Shown here: in pieces, positions 43,172 through 52,166 of the stretch
Layout of the letters: each line of letters starts with the position of its first letter
Position numbering within the stretch: position 1 is the stretch's first letter
From: UBA1764 sp045616685
GTDB lineage: Bacteria; Bacillota; Clostridia; Peptostreptococcales; Anaerovoracaceae
Direction: 5' to 3'
NCBI GenBank assembly: GCA_045616685.1
Contig: JAZLHF010000022.1
Span: 62,001-126,000 of the forward strand
Length of the DNA stretch: 64,000 nucleotides
Notes under the pieces: generated by a model
Seen by the model: only the letters and a program-made list of their open reading frames with translations
What the model was told of the DNA's origin: nothing
Database searches by the model: none
Program-made: the position numbers and the translations under genes

Positions 43172-44485
43172 CTACTTTTCCAAAACATAGTAAATGCATC
43201 CAACAGCCTGCGCAAATTGAGCCACTGCTGTTTTATCGATTTCTGCCAAAGCCTTCATAATCGGAGTATTAGCTAGGCCTTCATCTGCCTGAAGAACTAC
43301 TGCATCAGGAGCAACCTGTTGCATGCCAATTGACATTAAATCAAATACGTATTCGCTTTTAGCAAAACGCCCCATTAACAGATATGTCTTTGTTTCAGGC
43401 TGCATGAAGTAATCAATTTCTCTAATTGCATGACCGACATACTTACCCAAGTTTTTAAAGAGTTCTTCCGCATTAGGTTCTCCTCCTTCAGCCATGCTGA
43501 TAAGCATATCAACACATGGTTTGGGATTAGTAAGAGGCATATTTGCGGACTCTAATACTCTTTTTTGATTCATAAAATGCGCATCTGCATCATTATCAAA
43601 TCTAAATACACATTTATATAAATTGCCTGGGTAATCAGGAATACTCCCATCAGATTTAACCCAACCAAAACCTATATCAGTGCCAATTGGAAGAGCAATA
43701 ACACCATCTTTAACAATCTGTTTTCCAGCCTCAGTCTGCTTAAGCTCATTATATGCAGTATACGCTGCCATGTAACCATCATTTAATAATCTAATCGGAG
43801 CACCTTCCTTGCAGAGTGGTTTTAAAAAATCATCAAGATTAGTCAACTTTTCAAATTCTGCTTTATAATCAATATCCTTATTATTTCGCATACCCTCAGT
43901 TTTGGCTGTCTGACTATCATAAATTTTATTGTTTCTAACCACATCAGGAAACGCTAATCCAATACCGTCAAGCTTCATGCCGTTAGCGGCCATTTCAATA
44001 AGTTCATAGATTGGATTCATAATCATTGCAGCTTCAGTCGCAATAGATGGATTCCAGTCATATGCTAAGACACGTCTAATTCTTGCTCCTTCAACAAGGA
44101 TAAGTTTAATGTCACTGCCACCAACATCAACACCACAGATAAGGGGTTCTTCTGGCATTTCATAAGCGGATTTTTCTTCACCAGATTTCATCTGAGACAG
44201 AATAGCCTTTGAATCTGGCATAGCGCAGTCTGTAGTATCAATCTGTCCAAGTAAATATGCGGCGTTCATTCTATTTGAATCAAGGTATCTACCCATTAAT
44301 TCAAATTCCTCACCCATTTCTACCTTTGGAAGGAAGATTCCAAATTCCTTTGCCTCACCAGCGTTAGTAATCACACTAATTTTGGTTTCAACCGCTTCAG
44401 AGTCCTCTTTCATTTCTTCGCGACATTCTGCAAGCCAAAGTGGCCTACCCTCTTTAATGTCATTTAACCAAGTTTTAATCATCAC
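43172..44485 (-). CDS. ROK-like sugar kinase with N-terminal extension
   Basis: A 437-residue ASKHA-fold protein. Residues about 1-110 are an unassigned extension; the kinase part starts with CGVDVGGSDIKLILVEG and has LLNDGYMAAYTAYNE and ALPIGTDIGFG. The usual ROK zinc-binding cysteine cluster is not evident. It lies between gtrA and the PfkB kinase. A sugar or sugar-acid substrate is likely, otherwise unknown. Confidence 0.65.
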   Translation of the reverse strand: MMIKTWLNDIKEGRPLWLAECREEMKEDSEAVETKISVITNAGEAKEFGIFLPKVEMGEEFELMGRYLDSNRMNAAYLLGQIDTTDCAMPDSKAILSQMKSGEEKSAYEMPEEPLICGVDVGGSDIKLILVEGARIRRVLAYDWNPSIATEAAMIMNPIYELIEMAANGMKLDGIGLAFPDVVRNNKIYDSQTAKTEGMRNNKDIDYKAEFEKLTNLDDFLKPLCKEGAPIRLLNDGYMAAYTAYNELKQTEAGKQIVKDGVIALPIGTDIGFGWVKSDGSIPDYPGNLYKCVFRFDNDADAHFMNQKRVLESANMPLTNPKPCVDMLISMAEGGEPNAEELFKNLGKYVGHAIREIDYFMQPETKTYLLMGRFAKSEYVFDLMSIGMQQVAPDAVVLQADEGLANTPIMKALAEIDKTAVAQFAQAVGCIYYVLEK

Positions 44486-44486
44486 A

Positions 44487-44909
44487 CTACGATTCTTTCT
44501 TTTTTGCTATATCGTTTGTATCAATAGAATCTTTAAATACATAGAATCTGTCATATACGAACTCGGTCACGAAATTAAGTCCCATATTGATAATCGTAAC
44601 AAGATACTCATTCCAACCTATTCCAGTTAGGTATTTTTCTAACAATGTTGAAAGTGGTGTGAATACACAATAAAATGCGAACACCTTAAGCATAGCAACT
44701 GGAACATTATTTGCACTCTGGAATGTGTATCTTCTATTAAGAGTAAAATTCCAAAGAACTGAAAGTACTAGAGCTACAAGATATGAAACCCAGTAGTCTA
44801 ACTTAAACACTTCATTTAGAAGCGCAAAAGATCCAAATTCGATTATTCCTGCCGAAGCCGAGAATAATGTAAATTTAATCGTGCGAAGCAATTCTTTATT
44901 CTTAATCAT
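44487..44909 (-). CDS. GtrA-family membrane protein
   Basis: A 140-residue protein with four membrane helices and the GtrA motif region YLVALVLSVLWNFTLNRRYTF. GtrA proteins are linked to moving lipid-linked sugars across the membrane or to cell-surface glycan modification. It is embedded between two kinase genes and overlaps the FGGY gene stop by 8 nt, which links the cluster to surface glycans. Confidence 0.88.
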   Translation of the reverse strand: MIKNKELLRTIKFTLFSASAGIIEFGSFALLNEVFKLDYWVSYLVALVLSVLWNFTLNRRYTFQSANNVPVAMLKVFAFYCVFTPLSTLLEKYLTGIGWNEYLVTIINMGLNFVTEFVYDRFYVFKDSIDTNDIAKKKES

Positions 44910-46515
44910 TATTCTTTCCTCCTGCCAAATCTAATTCTTTATAAATCTTCTTATTTGCTTTATATAACTTTTTAAATGTTTCGAAATACGGATTATATAA
45001 TTCGTGATTCTTTGTATTTGGTTCAAATGTCTTTTCCACTGCCACAAAGTCTTTTACAGTATCAATACTTGGAATAATTCCAAGGCCTATTGCGGTAACA
45101 ACAGCAGCCCCAGCAGAACCGACATTTTGAGGGGATTCGACTACCTCAATCTTACGTCCTAAAATATCAGCCAAAATTTGGCATGCAACATCTGATCTCG
45201 CAAGACCACCTGCAAATCTAATTGGATCCGACGTCTTGAGCTTCTTGTCCTGGCATTCAAGCATCCATCTCAAATGATAGAACACTCCTTCGAGAACGGC
45301 CTTAATCATCTCTGTCTTTCCAGTTTCAATCTTAATGCCAAAGAACATACTTGTTGAAAGAGGATCTTCAAATGGACAACGATTTCCATGGAGCCAAGGG
45401 GTAAACATTACTCCACCGCATCCAGGAGGAACATCCTTAATTGTCTCTGAGAGATAATCGTAGAGGCTTTCATATTTTGCTTCTGTATCTTGAGTAACAT
45501 CCTTCTTGTCAAGATAGATACCTATCTCATCTTTAGCAAGATGGTCCATAACCCATGAGTAGCACTTGCCAGCAGTCTCCATTTCAGCAAAATAATTATA
45601 TTTTCCACTATTTGCGCCAACAATTGCAGCTATCATAGCCGTAACATCAACTATCTGTTTGTCAGTAACTGTAATTACCCAGCCAGAGGTTCCACAATAA
45701 ATATGTGTATCTCCTGGCTTTACAGCGCCAGCCCCAACACCAATTAAACTTGAATCTCCGCCCCCACCAAATACTGGAGTTCCAACTAACAAACCAAGCT
45801 CTTTTGCAGCCTTTTCGGTAAGTCCACCAACATTATCTGTTGATTTGATAATTTCAGGAAGAAGATCCATGTTTAGATCAAACATCTTGCAAAGTTTCTT
45901 GCTCCAACCCTCTTTGCCTTTTCTCGTGTCATAAATCAATGTCCCAAAGGCACTATCTTCTGTCATTGTGTATTTGCCCGTGCAACGGCAAATTAAATAG
46001 TCCTTTACATCAAGCCATTTATAACCACGTTTAAAATTCTCGGGTTCATGCGCTTCAAGCCACTTATATTTCCATACAGGATCCTTTACACTGCTTGTGA
46101 CAGCGCCCGTTATAATGAGGCTTGGTATAAGTTTAAAGATATTAGCTCCGGCAACTTGAATTCCGTTTGCGATGCCCTTTTTAATTTCTTCTTTTGCTCT
46201 CTGGTCCATGTAGCTCATTGGACGATGAACAGGAATGCCATCTTTATCAACAAGAATAAACCCCTGCATCTGAGAACAGAAAGAAACTCCCTTTACTTCT
46301 TCAGGCTTAACATCAGTCTTCTTAAAGATTTCAGCGGTAGTATCGCACATACCCTTCCACCAATCATCGCCATCTTGTTCTGCGCCCCCATCTGGAAGAA
46401 TATATAACGGATAATCTCGGCTCGAGCTTGCGATAAGCTCAACAACCTTATCGACGCCAAACAAACATGTTTTAACGCCTGTTGTTCCAATGTCGTAAGC
46501 TAATAAATATATCAT
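44902..46515 (-). CDS. FGGY-family carbohydrate kinase
   Basis: A 537-residue FGGY kinase with YDIGTTGVKTCLFG at the start, EQDGDDWW, MSYMDQRA and the C-terminal FAGGLARSDVACQILADILG. It is nearest in general look to xylulokinase-like members. With a class II aldolase encoded next door it probably phosphorylates a ketose or polyol whose phosphate is then cleaved. The start overlaps the aldolase stop by 4 nt. Confidence 0.85.
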   Translation of the reverse strand: MIYLLAYDIGTTGVKTCLFGVDKVVELIASSSRDYPLYILPDGGAEQDGDDWWKGMCDTTAEIFKKTDVKPEEVKGVSFCSQMQGFILVDKDGIPVHRPMSYMDQRAKEEIKKGIANGIQVAGANIFKLIPSLIITGAVTSSVKDPVWKYKWLEAHEPENFKRGYKWLDVKDYLICRCTGKYTMTEDSAFGTLIYDTRKGKEGWSKKLCKMFDLNMDLLPEIIKSTDNVGGLTEKAAKELGLLVGTPVFGGGGDSSLIGVGAGAVKPGDTHIYCGTSGWVITVTDKQIVDVTAMIAAIVGANSGKYNYFAEMETAGKCYSWVMDHLAKDEIGIYLDKKDVTQDTEAKYESLYDYLSETIKDVPPGCGGVMFTPWLHGNRCPFEDPLSTSMFFGIKIETGKTEMIKAVLEGVFYHLRWMLECQDKKLKTSDPIRFAGGLARSDVACQILADILGRKIEVVESPQNVGSAGAAVVTAIGLGIIPSIDTVKDFVAVEKTFEPNTKNHELYNPYFETFKKLYKANKKIYKELDLAGGKNND

Positions 46516-47345
46516 TTCTTCACTTTATCCTTTAACTTTGAATACTTGGTCAAATAGACAGCTCTTTGAAGATTTGCATCTGCAAAATTCATTGGCCTAA
46601 TCTTTTTTGCCTTGGCATATAATGCAGCAGCACAATTCTTTTCTAAAATCATGCGTTTTGCATCAGGATCATCACCAGAGCAAATTTCATCTATAGACTT
46701 CTTAAGACTAATATTTGGGCCAAGTATCTGAGCAAAGTCATCAATATATGCTCTGAGAGCATTGAACTTTTTTGCACAAGCAGCAATGTAATTTTCATTC
46801 TTTACGACTTCTTCAAACAAAACTTTACATTCATCTTCAAGATCATTAGCAATCTTAAATGCATCTTCAAAAGATGCACCGATGCAAAAAGCTCCATGAC
46901 GTGCCATTAAAAAGGCTTTTTTAGATGGCTGTTTTGAAATTGCAGCCATCATTTTTTCTTTAAGATTTTTTGTTCCTGGAAGCCCATACTCACTGCTGCC
47001 CGCAAGTTTTGTATCACTTAAGCTAAGACTTACAGCGGTTGCGTAGAACTGATGAGTGTGAATTACAAACTGAGCTTCAGGCCTTAAAATATATGCGATT
47101 GCATGAATCCCTTTTTCGCTGCTTGGCTTAATTTTGCCATCATAACTAAGGTCATCTGCACGAACCTTTACTAAAAGCTCTGGAGTCAAATCAGTATATA
47201 AAAGTCCACTTGGAGTAATAATAAATTCATCCTTAGAAATCCTAGCACTGATGTTTCCCCATGTACGTGCAATTAGGCCAGTTTCAATAAGCTTATGCCC
47301 TGCGTCTATAACAAGTCTTCTAGCTTCATCTTCTGTGTAATACAT
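46512..47345 (-). CDS. class II aldolase/adducin-family protein
   Basis: A 277-residue member of the zinc aldolase family (fuculose/ribulose-phosphate type). TWGNISARIS, SSEKGIHAIAYILRPEA, the metal pair in IHTHQFYATA and ARHGAFCIG are all in place. A C-terminal extension of about 60 residues follows the core. It starts on the last base of the aminotransferase gene and overlaps the kinase gene. Confidence 0.87.
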   Translation of the reverse strand: MYYTEDEARRLVIDAGHKLIETGLIARTWGNISARISKDEFIITPSGLLYTDLTPELLVKVRADDLSYDGKIKPSSEKGIHAIAYILRPEAQFVIHTHQFYATAVSLSLSDTKLAGSSEYGLPGTKNLKEKMMAAISKQPSKKAFLMARHGAFCIGASFEDAFKIANDLEDECKVLFEEVVKNENYIAACAKKFNALRAYIDDFAQILGPNISLKKSIDEICSGDDPDAKRMILEKNCAAALYAKAKKIRPMNFADANLQRAVYLTKYSKLKDKVKK

Positions 47346-48835
47346 TATTTCTTACCTTTTAATTTGCAGCAATTAGCAAATACCTTATCGAATCTTGAAA
47401 TAACATCATCAATCATTTCTTCAGTGTAAGCAGCGCTTGTATAAAGTCTTGAACCAGCAAGTGTTACTACGCCTTCTGCCATATATGCTGCACCCATGTG
47501 TTGCATCTCTTTCTTTCTTGCATCTGTTTGATTCAGAATTTCTGGAATTGTCCACGGTTTCTTCCAGTCAATTGCAAAATGCATAGTACCAACTGTATCT
47601 AAGTGACAAATTGAGCCCTGGTTAAATGCAACAAATGGAAGGTCATATTTAGTAATGCTTTCCTGAATGCCCTTAATGAGTCTATCGCCCATTCTTCCAG
47701 CTGTTTCACAAGCGTCTCTCTTTTCAATTTCGCAAATTGCTGTATAGCCTGCAATGCAGGAAATTGGAGTAGCAGCCATTGTACCTCCGCACATAGCCTT
47801 TGTAACTTTCTTGCCAGAGTTATCTAAACCTGCACCAAGATATGCCATACAATCATCATGTCCACCTACTCCGCCAGCGCCTGGATATCCGCCAGCGATA
47901 ATCTTACCAAAGATAGTAAGATCAGGATTAATGTCATAGAATCCCTGAGCCCCAGAAAGACCAATTCTAAATCCTGATACTACTTCATCGCATACAAGAA
48001 GCGCCCCATATTTATGAGCTAAATATTCGCATCCGCGAACAAATTCTTTTGATACTGGTCTTGTACCTGATTCAGGACCAACTGGCTCAATATATACAGC
48101 TGCCGTTCCCCCATTAGTTTGATTTCTCTTAAGTTTTCTTTCAAGATCTTCAAGATCATTAGGGAAAAATTCATCTGTATGCTTAAATACAAAGTTTGGA
48201 ACACCTGGGCTTTGAAGACCTTTTGTTCCAGGAACTCTCATACCATATGCAAGCTGATCTGACCAGCCGTGATATGCACCGCCCATCTTAAGAACGTTCT
48301 TCTTACCAGTCTTAAGTCTTGCAACACGAAGTGCGCACATACATGCTTCAGTACCACTGCCGAGCATCCTAAACTTATCAACACTTGGAACGCATTCGCT
48401 AATTTTCTTTGCAAGTTTATATTCATATTCATGGAAAAGTCCTGTTGAAGGGCCACATGTATTAAGTAGGTCGATAACAGCGTCTCTTACCACAGGATCA
48501 TTGCTTCCAAGAATTGTTGGGCCGCCAGCCTGAAGTAAATCGTAATACCAGTTGCCATCAATATCATAAAGCTTTGCGCCTTCTGCCTTCTCAATCACAA
48601 TTGGGAATGGATGATTAAATGCAAGATTGTGCTGAACTCCGCCAGGAATAACATCCATAGCTTCTGTAATCATTGCTTTACTCTTTACACACTTTGCATC
48701 AAAGTATTCTGTTTCGTATTCTTTTAGTTTTTCTGGGCGAATAGAATAGATTGGCTTAGTAATTAATTCATCGAGTTTTTTAGTTACTTCTGCTGCATCA
48801 AGATATTCGTCAATTGCAAATCCGTTATATGCCAT
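47345..48835 (-). CDS. class III PLP-dependent aminotransferase (GSA-aminomutase-like)
   Basis: A 496-residue class III aminotransferase. GSGTEACMCALRVAR, GAYHGWSDQ, CDEVVSGFRIG and the PLP-lysine segment IFGKIIAGGYPGAGG are typical of the glutamate-1-semialdehyde aminomutase branch. No heme genes are nearby, so its substrate is probably an aldehyde or keto-sugar in this operon. It follows the ATP-grasp gene by 10 nt. Confidence 0.87.
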   Translation of the reverse strand: MAYNGFAIDEYLDAAEVTKKLDELITKPIYSIRPEKLKEYETEYFDAKCVKSKAMITEAMDVIPGGVQHNLAFNHPFPIVIEKAEGAKLYDIDGNWYYDLLQAGGPTILGSNDPVVRDAVIDLLNTCGPSTGLFHEYEYKLAKKISECVPSVDKFRMLGSGTEACMCALRVARLKTGKKNVLKMGGAYHGWSDQLAYGMRVPGTKGLQSPGVPNFVFKHTDEFFPNDLEDLERKLKRNQTNGGTAAVYIEPVGPESGTRPVSKEFVRGCEYLAHKYGALLVCDEVVSGFRIGLSGAQGFYDINPDLTIFGKIIAGGYPGAGGVGGHDDCMAYLGAGLDNSGKKVTKAMCGGTMAATPISCIAGYTAICEIEKRDACETAGRMGDRLIKGIQESITKYDLPFVAFNQGSICHLDTVGTMHFAIDWKKPWTIPEILNQTDARKKEMQHMGAAYMAEGVVTLAGSRLYTSAAYTEEMIDDVISRFDKVFANCCKLKGKK

Positions 48836-48845
48836 AATGCCCTCC

Positions 48846-50060
48846 TTATCTTGGATAATATTTATTAAATTTTCTATACATATTTAGTTGTCTTGCCTTG
48901 AGATATAGCCGACGTTTAATTGGCATATCTTTTGGATAACTTTGCGAGTCGCAAACAAGACCTTTTTTAACACAATCTTTAACTATTGATAGCTTTTCTT
49001 CATCTTTGACATACTTATACACAACACCAAGAGGCACAACATGCCAGAAGTGAGGTCCCTTAACAAGGGTCTGAGGAATTTCTTTATGATAGATATAATC
49101 ATCAACCACAAGCTTAGCATAGTTATTGCCAGCACCTGTTACACGATAATGACTGCGACCTTGGCGAATATTAATTTCAAACATCTTATACTTGCCATCG
49201 CGATAGTCATACTTAATATCAGCATCAGCAAAACCTTCGTAGCCGATATCCTCCATCATATGCCCGACCTTCAGCATTAATTCTTCATTGTATGTAGTAA
49301 GCGTTGCCGCATTATTGCCAATTGCTGTCGGAGTATGCTCTTCCAAAAGAACATTTCCAAGATTCATCAGCTTAACCTTATGATCAGAACCTATATACAT
49401 CTGAAGATCATAAATTGAATCGTCCGCGCCAGGAACCATATCTTGAATAATCATATGGTCGTCATAACCATTAGCGTATATAAGCTTAAGTGTTTTAATT
49501 AACTCTTCTTTACTGTTAATGAAATAAGCTTTATGGAATCCCTCAAAATGATGCTTATGATACTTTACAGAATCCGAAGCTTTAAGAACAACTGGATATC
49601 CAAAATCTATCTCAAACTTATAGTTCATCTCTGGGGTGTAGATAAATGTCGTTGCATAATCTAACCCATATTTATCGCAAAGATGATAGAAGTTTTCTTT
49701 TAAGGTAATATTGTCTAAAACAGGCTTATCAGAATAAGGTAAAATAAACTTTTGCTTTAAGTATTCCTTGTTTTCAACAATTAGCCTTACATAGTGATCT
49801 GCGCATCCTAAAAGAAGTAGTTTCTTTTTACCCTCAAATTTGCTGGCAATTTCATCCATGGTTTTTAAGAATACCGGAGTCTCATCTAAATCTTTAACCT
49901 CCATGTAATCCAAAATCTTGGTCATCCCCTCGCCTGTTATACCACCGCGGGCTCTGGCAACCATTAAAGACTTTATGCCGTAAGCTTCATGAAAAGCTCG
50001 GGCCATACTATATACATTGATATCACTTGCCAAAAGAATTGGTATAAAATCAACTTCCAT
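48846..50060 (-). CDS. ATP-grasp carboxylate-amine ligase (D-aspartate-ligase-like)
   Basis: A 404-residue ATP-grasp protein. It begins FIPILLASDINVYSMARAFHE, which resembles the start of D-aspartate ligases as I remember them. The ATP-binding region has YPVVLKASDS and the metal-binding end has FEINIRQGRSHY. It could join an amino acid to a carboxylate on a wall precursor or another acceptor. Its presence with an aminotransferase, aldolase and kinases suggests a modified sugar-amino-acid product, unproven. Confidence 0.75.
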   Translation of the reverse strand: MEVDFIPILLASDINVYSMARAFHEAYGIKSLMVARARGGITGEGMTKILDYMEVKDLDETPVFLKTMDEIASKFEGKKKLLLLGCADHYVRLIVENKEYLKQKFILPYSDKPVLDNITLKENFYHLCDKYGLDYATTFIYTPEMNYKFEIDFGYPVVLKASDSVKYHKHHFEGFHKAYFINSKEELIKTLKLIYANGYDDHMIIQDMVPGADDSIYDLQMYIGSDHKVKLMNLGNVLLEEHTPTAIGNNAATLTTYNEELMLKVGHMMEDIGYEGFADADIKYDYRDGKYKMFEINIRQGRSHYRVTGAGNNYAKLVVDDYIYHKEIPQTLVKGPHFWHVVPLGVVYKYVKDEEKLSIVKDCVKKGLVCDSQSYPKDMPIKRRLYLKARQLNMYRKFNKYYPR

Positions 50061-50072
50061 TATTTCTCCTAT

Positions 50073-50870
50073 TTATAAACCTTGAGCTTTTGCCTCGTCC
50101 CAAATCTTATCTAATTCTTCAAGGCTCATGCCAGATTTCATTCTTTCTTCAACATAAGCAAAACGTCTAATGAACTTTGATGTGGTTACATTTAATGCAT
50201 CTTCTGGGTCAACATCAAGCATTCTTGCAACATTCACTGCAGCGAAAAGCAAATCACCAACTTCTTTTACAATCTCGTCTTGATTTCCTTCCTTTATTGC
50301 AGCTTTCACTTCATCTGCTTCCTCTTGAACTTTATCAAAGGCTCCAGAGACATCATCCCAATCAAAGCCAACTTTGGCAGCCTTAGCCTGAACTTTATCT
50401 GCTCGATATAACGCTGGCAATCCTCTTGGAATCTTCATCATTGATTCAGTTTGAGTTTGATTTTTCTTTTCAAGCTTTTTGATATCATCCCACTGAGAAA
50501 GAACGCCTTTGGCATCGAGGTTGTTTTCAACATCGCCAAACACATGAGGATGTCTCCTAATCATTTTTTCACATTCTTCATTAGCAACATCTTTTAGTGT
50601 AAAACGTCCATCTTCACGAGCAATATTTGAATGAAATACTACTTGCAAAAGAACATCGCCAAGTTCTTCTCTAAGATTTGCATCGTCATGATTCTCGATA
50701 GCCTCGACTACTTCATAAGCCTCTTCTATCATTGGCTTCTTTAAGCTATCATGAGTCTGTTCTCTATCCCAAGGGCAACCGCCAGGAGCCCTAAGAATAG
50801 CAATTATATCCATAAGACGCTTTACAGCCTCTTCATCTGTTTCTGCAGTTTTTAACAATTCTTCATACAT
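50073..50870 (-). CDS. mazG: nucleoside triphosphate pyrophosphohydrolase MazG
   Basis: A 265-residue MazG with two MazG domains: RAPGGCPWDREQTHDSLKKP (about 28-47) plus EEAYEVVEAI, and GFDWDDVSGAFDKVQEEADEV in the second half. It removes pyrophosphate from aberrant NTPs. The start overlaps the ECF S-component gene stop by 19 nt. Confidence 0.95.
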   Translation of the reverse strand: MYEELLKTAETDEEAVKRLMDIIAILRAPGGCPWDREQTHDSLKKPMIEEAYEVVEAIENHDDANLREELGDVLLQVVFHSNIAREDGRFTLKDVANEECEKMIRRHPHVFGDVENNLDAKGVLSQWDDIKKLEKKNQTQTESMMKIPRGLPALYRADKVQAKAAKVGFDWDDVSGAFDKVQEEADEVKAAIKEGNQDEIVKEVGDLLFAAVNVARMLDVDPEDALNVTTSKFIRRFAYVEERMKSGMSLEELDKIWDEAKAQGL

Positions 50871-51430
50871 TTTAATTGAAGCACCCTAACAAGCGGAGGA
50901 ATTACAATAAGTTGTAAAAGCATACCTGGCCAAGCATTGACAAACTCGATGCTAAACCACATAGCTAAATTAAAATCTGTTCCAATAATACCTAACATTG
51001 CAAAACGAACAATGCCGTACACAATGCGACCAGCAATCATAGCCGTAATTAAAGAAGCGTAAAGGACCGCGTAATGTTTTTTCTTTCCTTGGATTTTGCC
51101 ATAGAAAGCTTTTCTTAATATCTGATGCATTAAACTAGCGACAATAGCATAAGTTGCAAGTTCGAATGCCATAGAAATTGCTCCTGGGTACATTACAGGC
51201 ATACCAAAGATTACGCTTCTTAGAAGCGGAGTAATAAATCCGGCCAACGCCCCATATTTTACGCCGAGCAAAAAGCCTGCAATTAAAACAGGAATATGCA
51301 TCGGGCAAAGCATATTACCTATTGCATGAATCTGTCCTGTAAAAAAAGGTAAAACCAAACCTAATGCAAGACACATTGCTGCAATGACCAAGCTTTTGAT
51401 ATTATTGTGTTCTTGCATTCTATCAACCAT
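50852..51430 (-). CDS. ECF transporter S component, substrate unknown
   Basis: A 192-residue membrane protein with about six helices: LGLVLPFFTGQIHAIGNMLCPMHIPVLIAGFLLG and GFITPLLRSVIFGMP are typical of a vitamin-type S-component family. No riboswitch or biosynthetic neighbour indicates the ligand. Start overlaps the S4-protein stop by 8 nt. Confidence 0.8.
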   Translation of the reverse strand: MVDRMQEHNNIKSLVIAAMCLALGLVLPFFTGQIHAIGNMLCPMHIPVLIAGFLLGVKYGALAGFITPLLRSVIFGMPVMYPGAISMAFELATYAIVASLMHQILRKAFYGKIQGKKKHYAVLYASLITAMIAGRIVYGIVRFAMLGIIGTDFNLAMWFSIEFVNAWPGMLLQLIVIPPLVRVLQLKCMKNC

Positions 51431-52166
51431 AGATTTCTAAATCTATTCCAATTCTATCTTTACGGGTTCGACCACCAATTTCTGTGAGTATAGCCTTACC
51501 CCTTCCTCTTAATACAATTTTATCGCCTTCAGAGAGCTCTTTATCAGGCTTATCGCATTGAATATTATTCACAAAGACAATTCCACCCCTAATAGTTTCC
51601 TGAGCCTTTGTCCTTGAAAGGTTAAACGCACTCCCAAGAACATTATCAAGCCTAAGAGATGCAACCGTATCGCGTTTAAGATTTGTATGAATCTCACCAA
51701 AATCAAGTTGATCAATTGGTACAATTTCTGTTTTTAAATGAGTATGCCCCGCTTGGTTATAGTGCGAAAGCAAGAATTCTTCTATACTCTTTAGGATAAT
51801 GATATCTGCCCCATCGCGGCGAACAATTATGTCTCCGGTAACATTTCTTTCAATTCCCAAACTTAAAATCGAACCTAAATAATCTCTATGCCCAAGTTCC
51901 TTGCCACCCTTTGGGATACTAACTCGCAAAATTTCTAATGGATTGTCCTCAATATCATCAAGATAATCCGGTAGGAAAACCATTATTCTACGTTCAGCAT
52001 CGTCGTAGCCACCATAAAGAATATGCTTGGTATGTTTATATTCATTTTCAGCTAATGCACACTGATGAATGTCAAGAAAAGCAGTATGGCTTTCGCAATA
52101 CTGCTCTTCACATTGTCTTTTTTTATCTTCAATTTGACTCAGCAGTATATTTTCTTCTTTTGTCAT
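51423..52166 (-). CDS. ylmH: S4-domain RNA-binding protein (YlmH family)
   Basis: A 247-residue YlmH-like protein with a C-terminal S4 domain (about 175-235; RLDNVLGSAFNLSRTKAQETIRGG, VNNIQCDKPDKEL). YlmH homologues bind ribosomes and act with RqcH in rescue of stalled 50S subunits in Bacillus. Here it is not beside the division genes as is common, but in a transport operon. Start overlaps the gltS stop. Confidence 0.85.
   Translation of the reverse strand: MTKEENILLSQIEDKKRQCEEQYCESHTAFLDIHQCALAENEYKHTKHILYGGYDDAERRIMVFLPDYLDDIEDNPLEILRVSIPKGGKELGHRDYLGSILSLGIERNVTGDIIVRRDGADIIILKSIEEFLLSHYNQAGHTHLKTEIVPIDQLDFGEIHTNLKRDTVASLRLDNVLGSAFNLSRTKAQETIRGGIVFVNNIQCDKPDKELSEGDKIVLRGRGKAILTEIGGRTRKDRIGIDLEIYG

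Noticed and set aside
44487..44909. Frameshift splitting gtrA from the ROK-like gene
   Set aside because: Both genes have complete, family-consistent sequences and normal starts.
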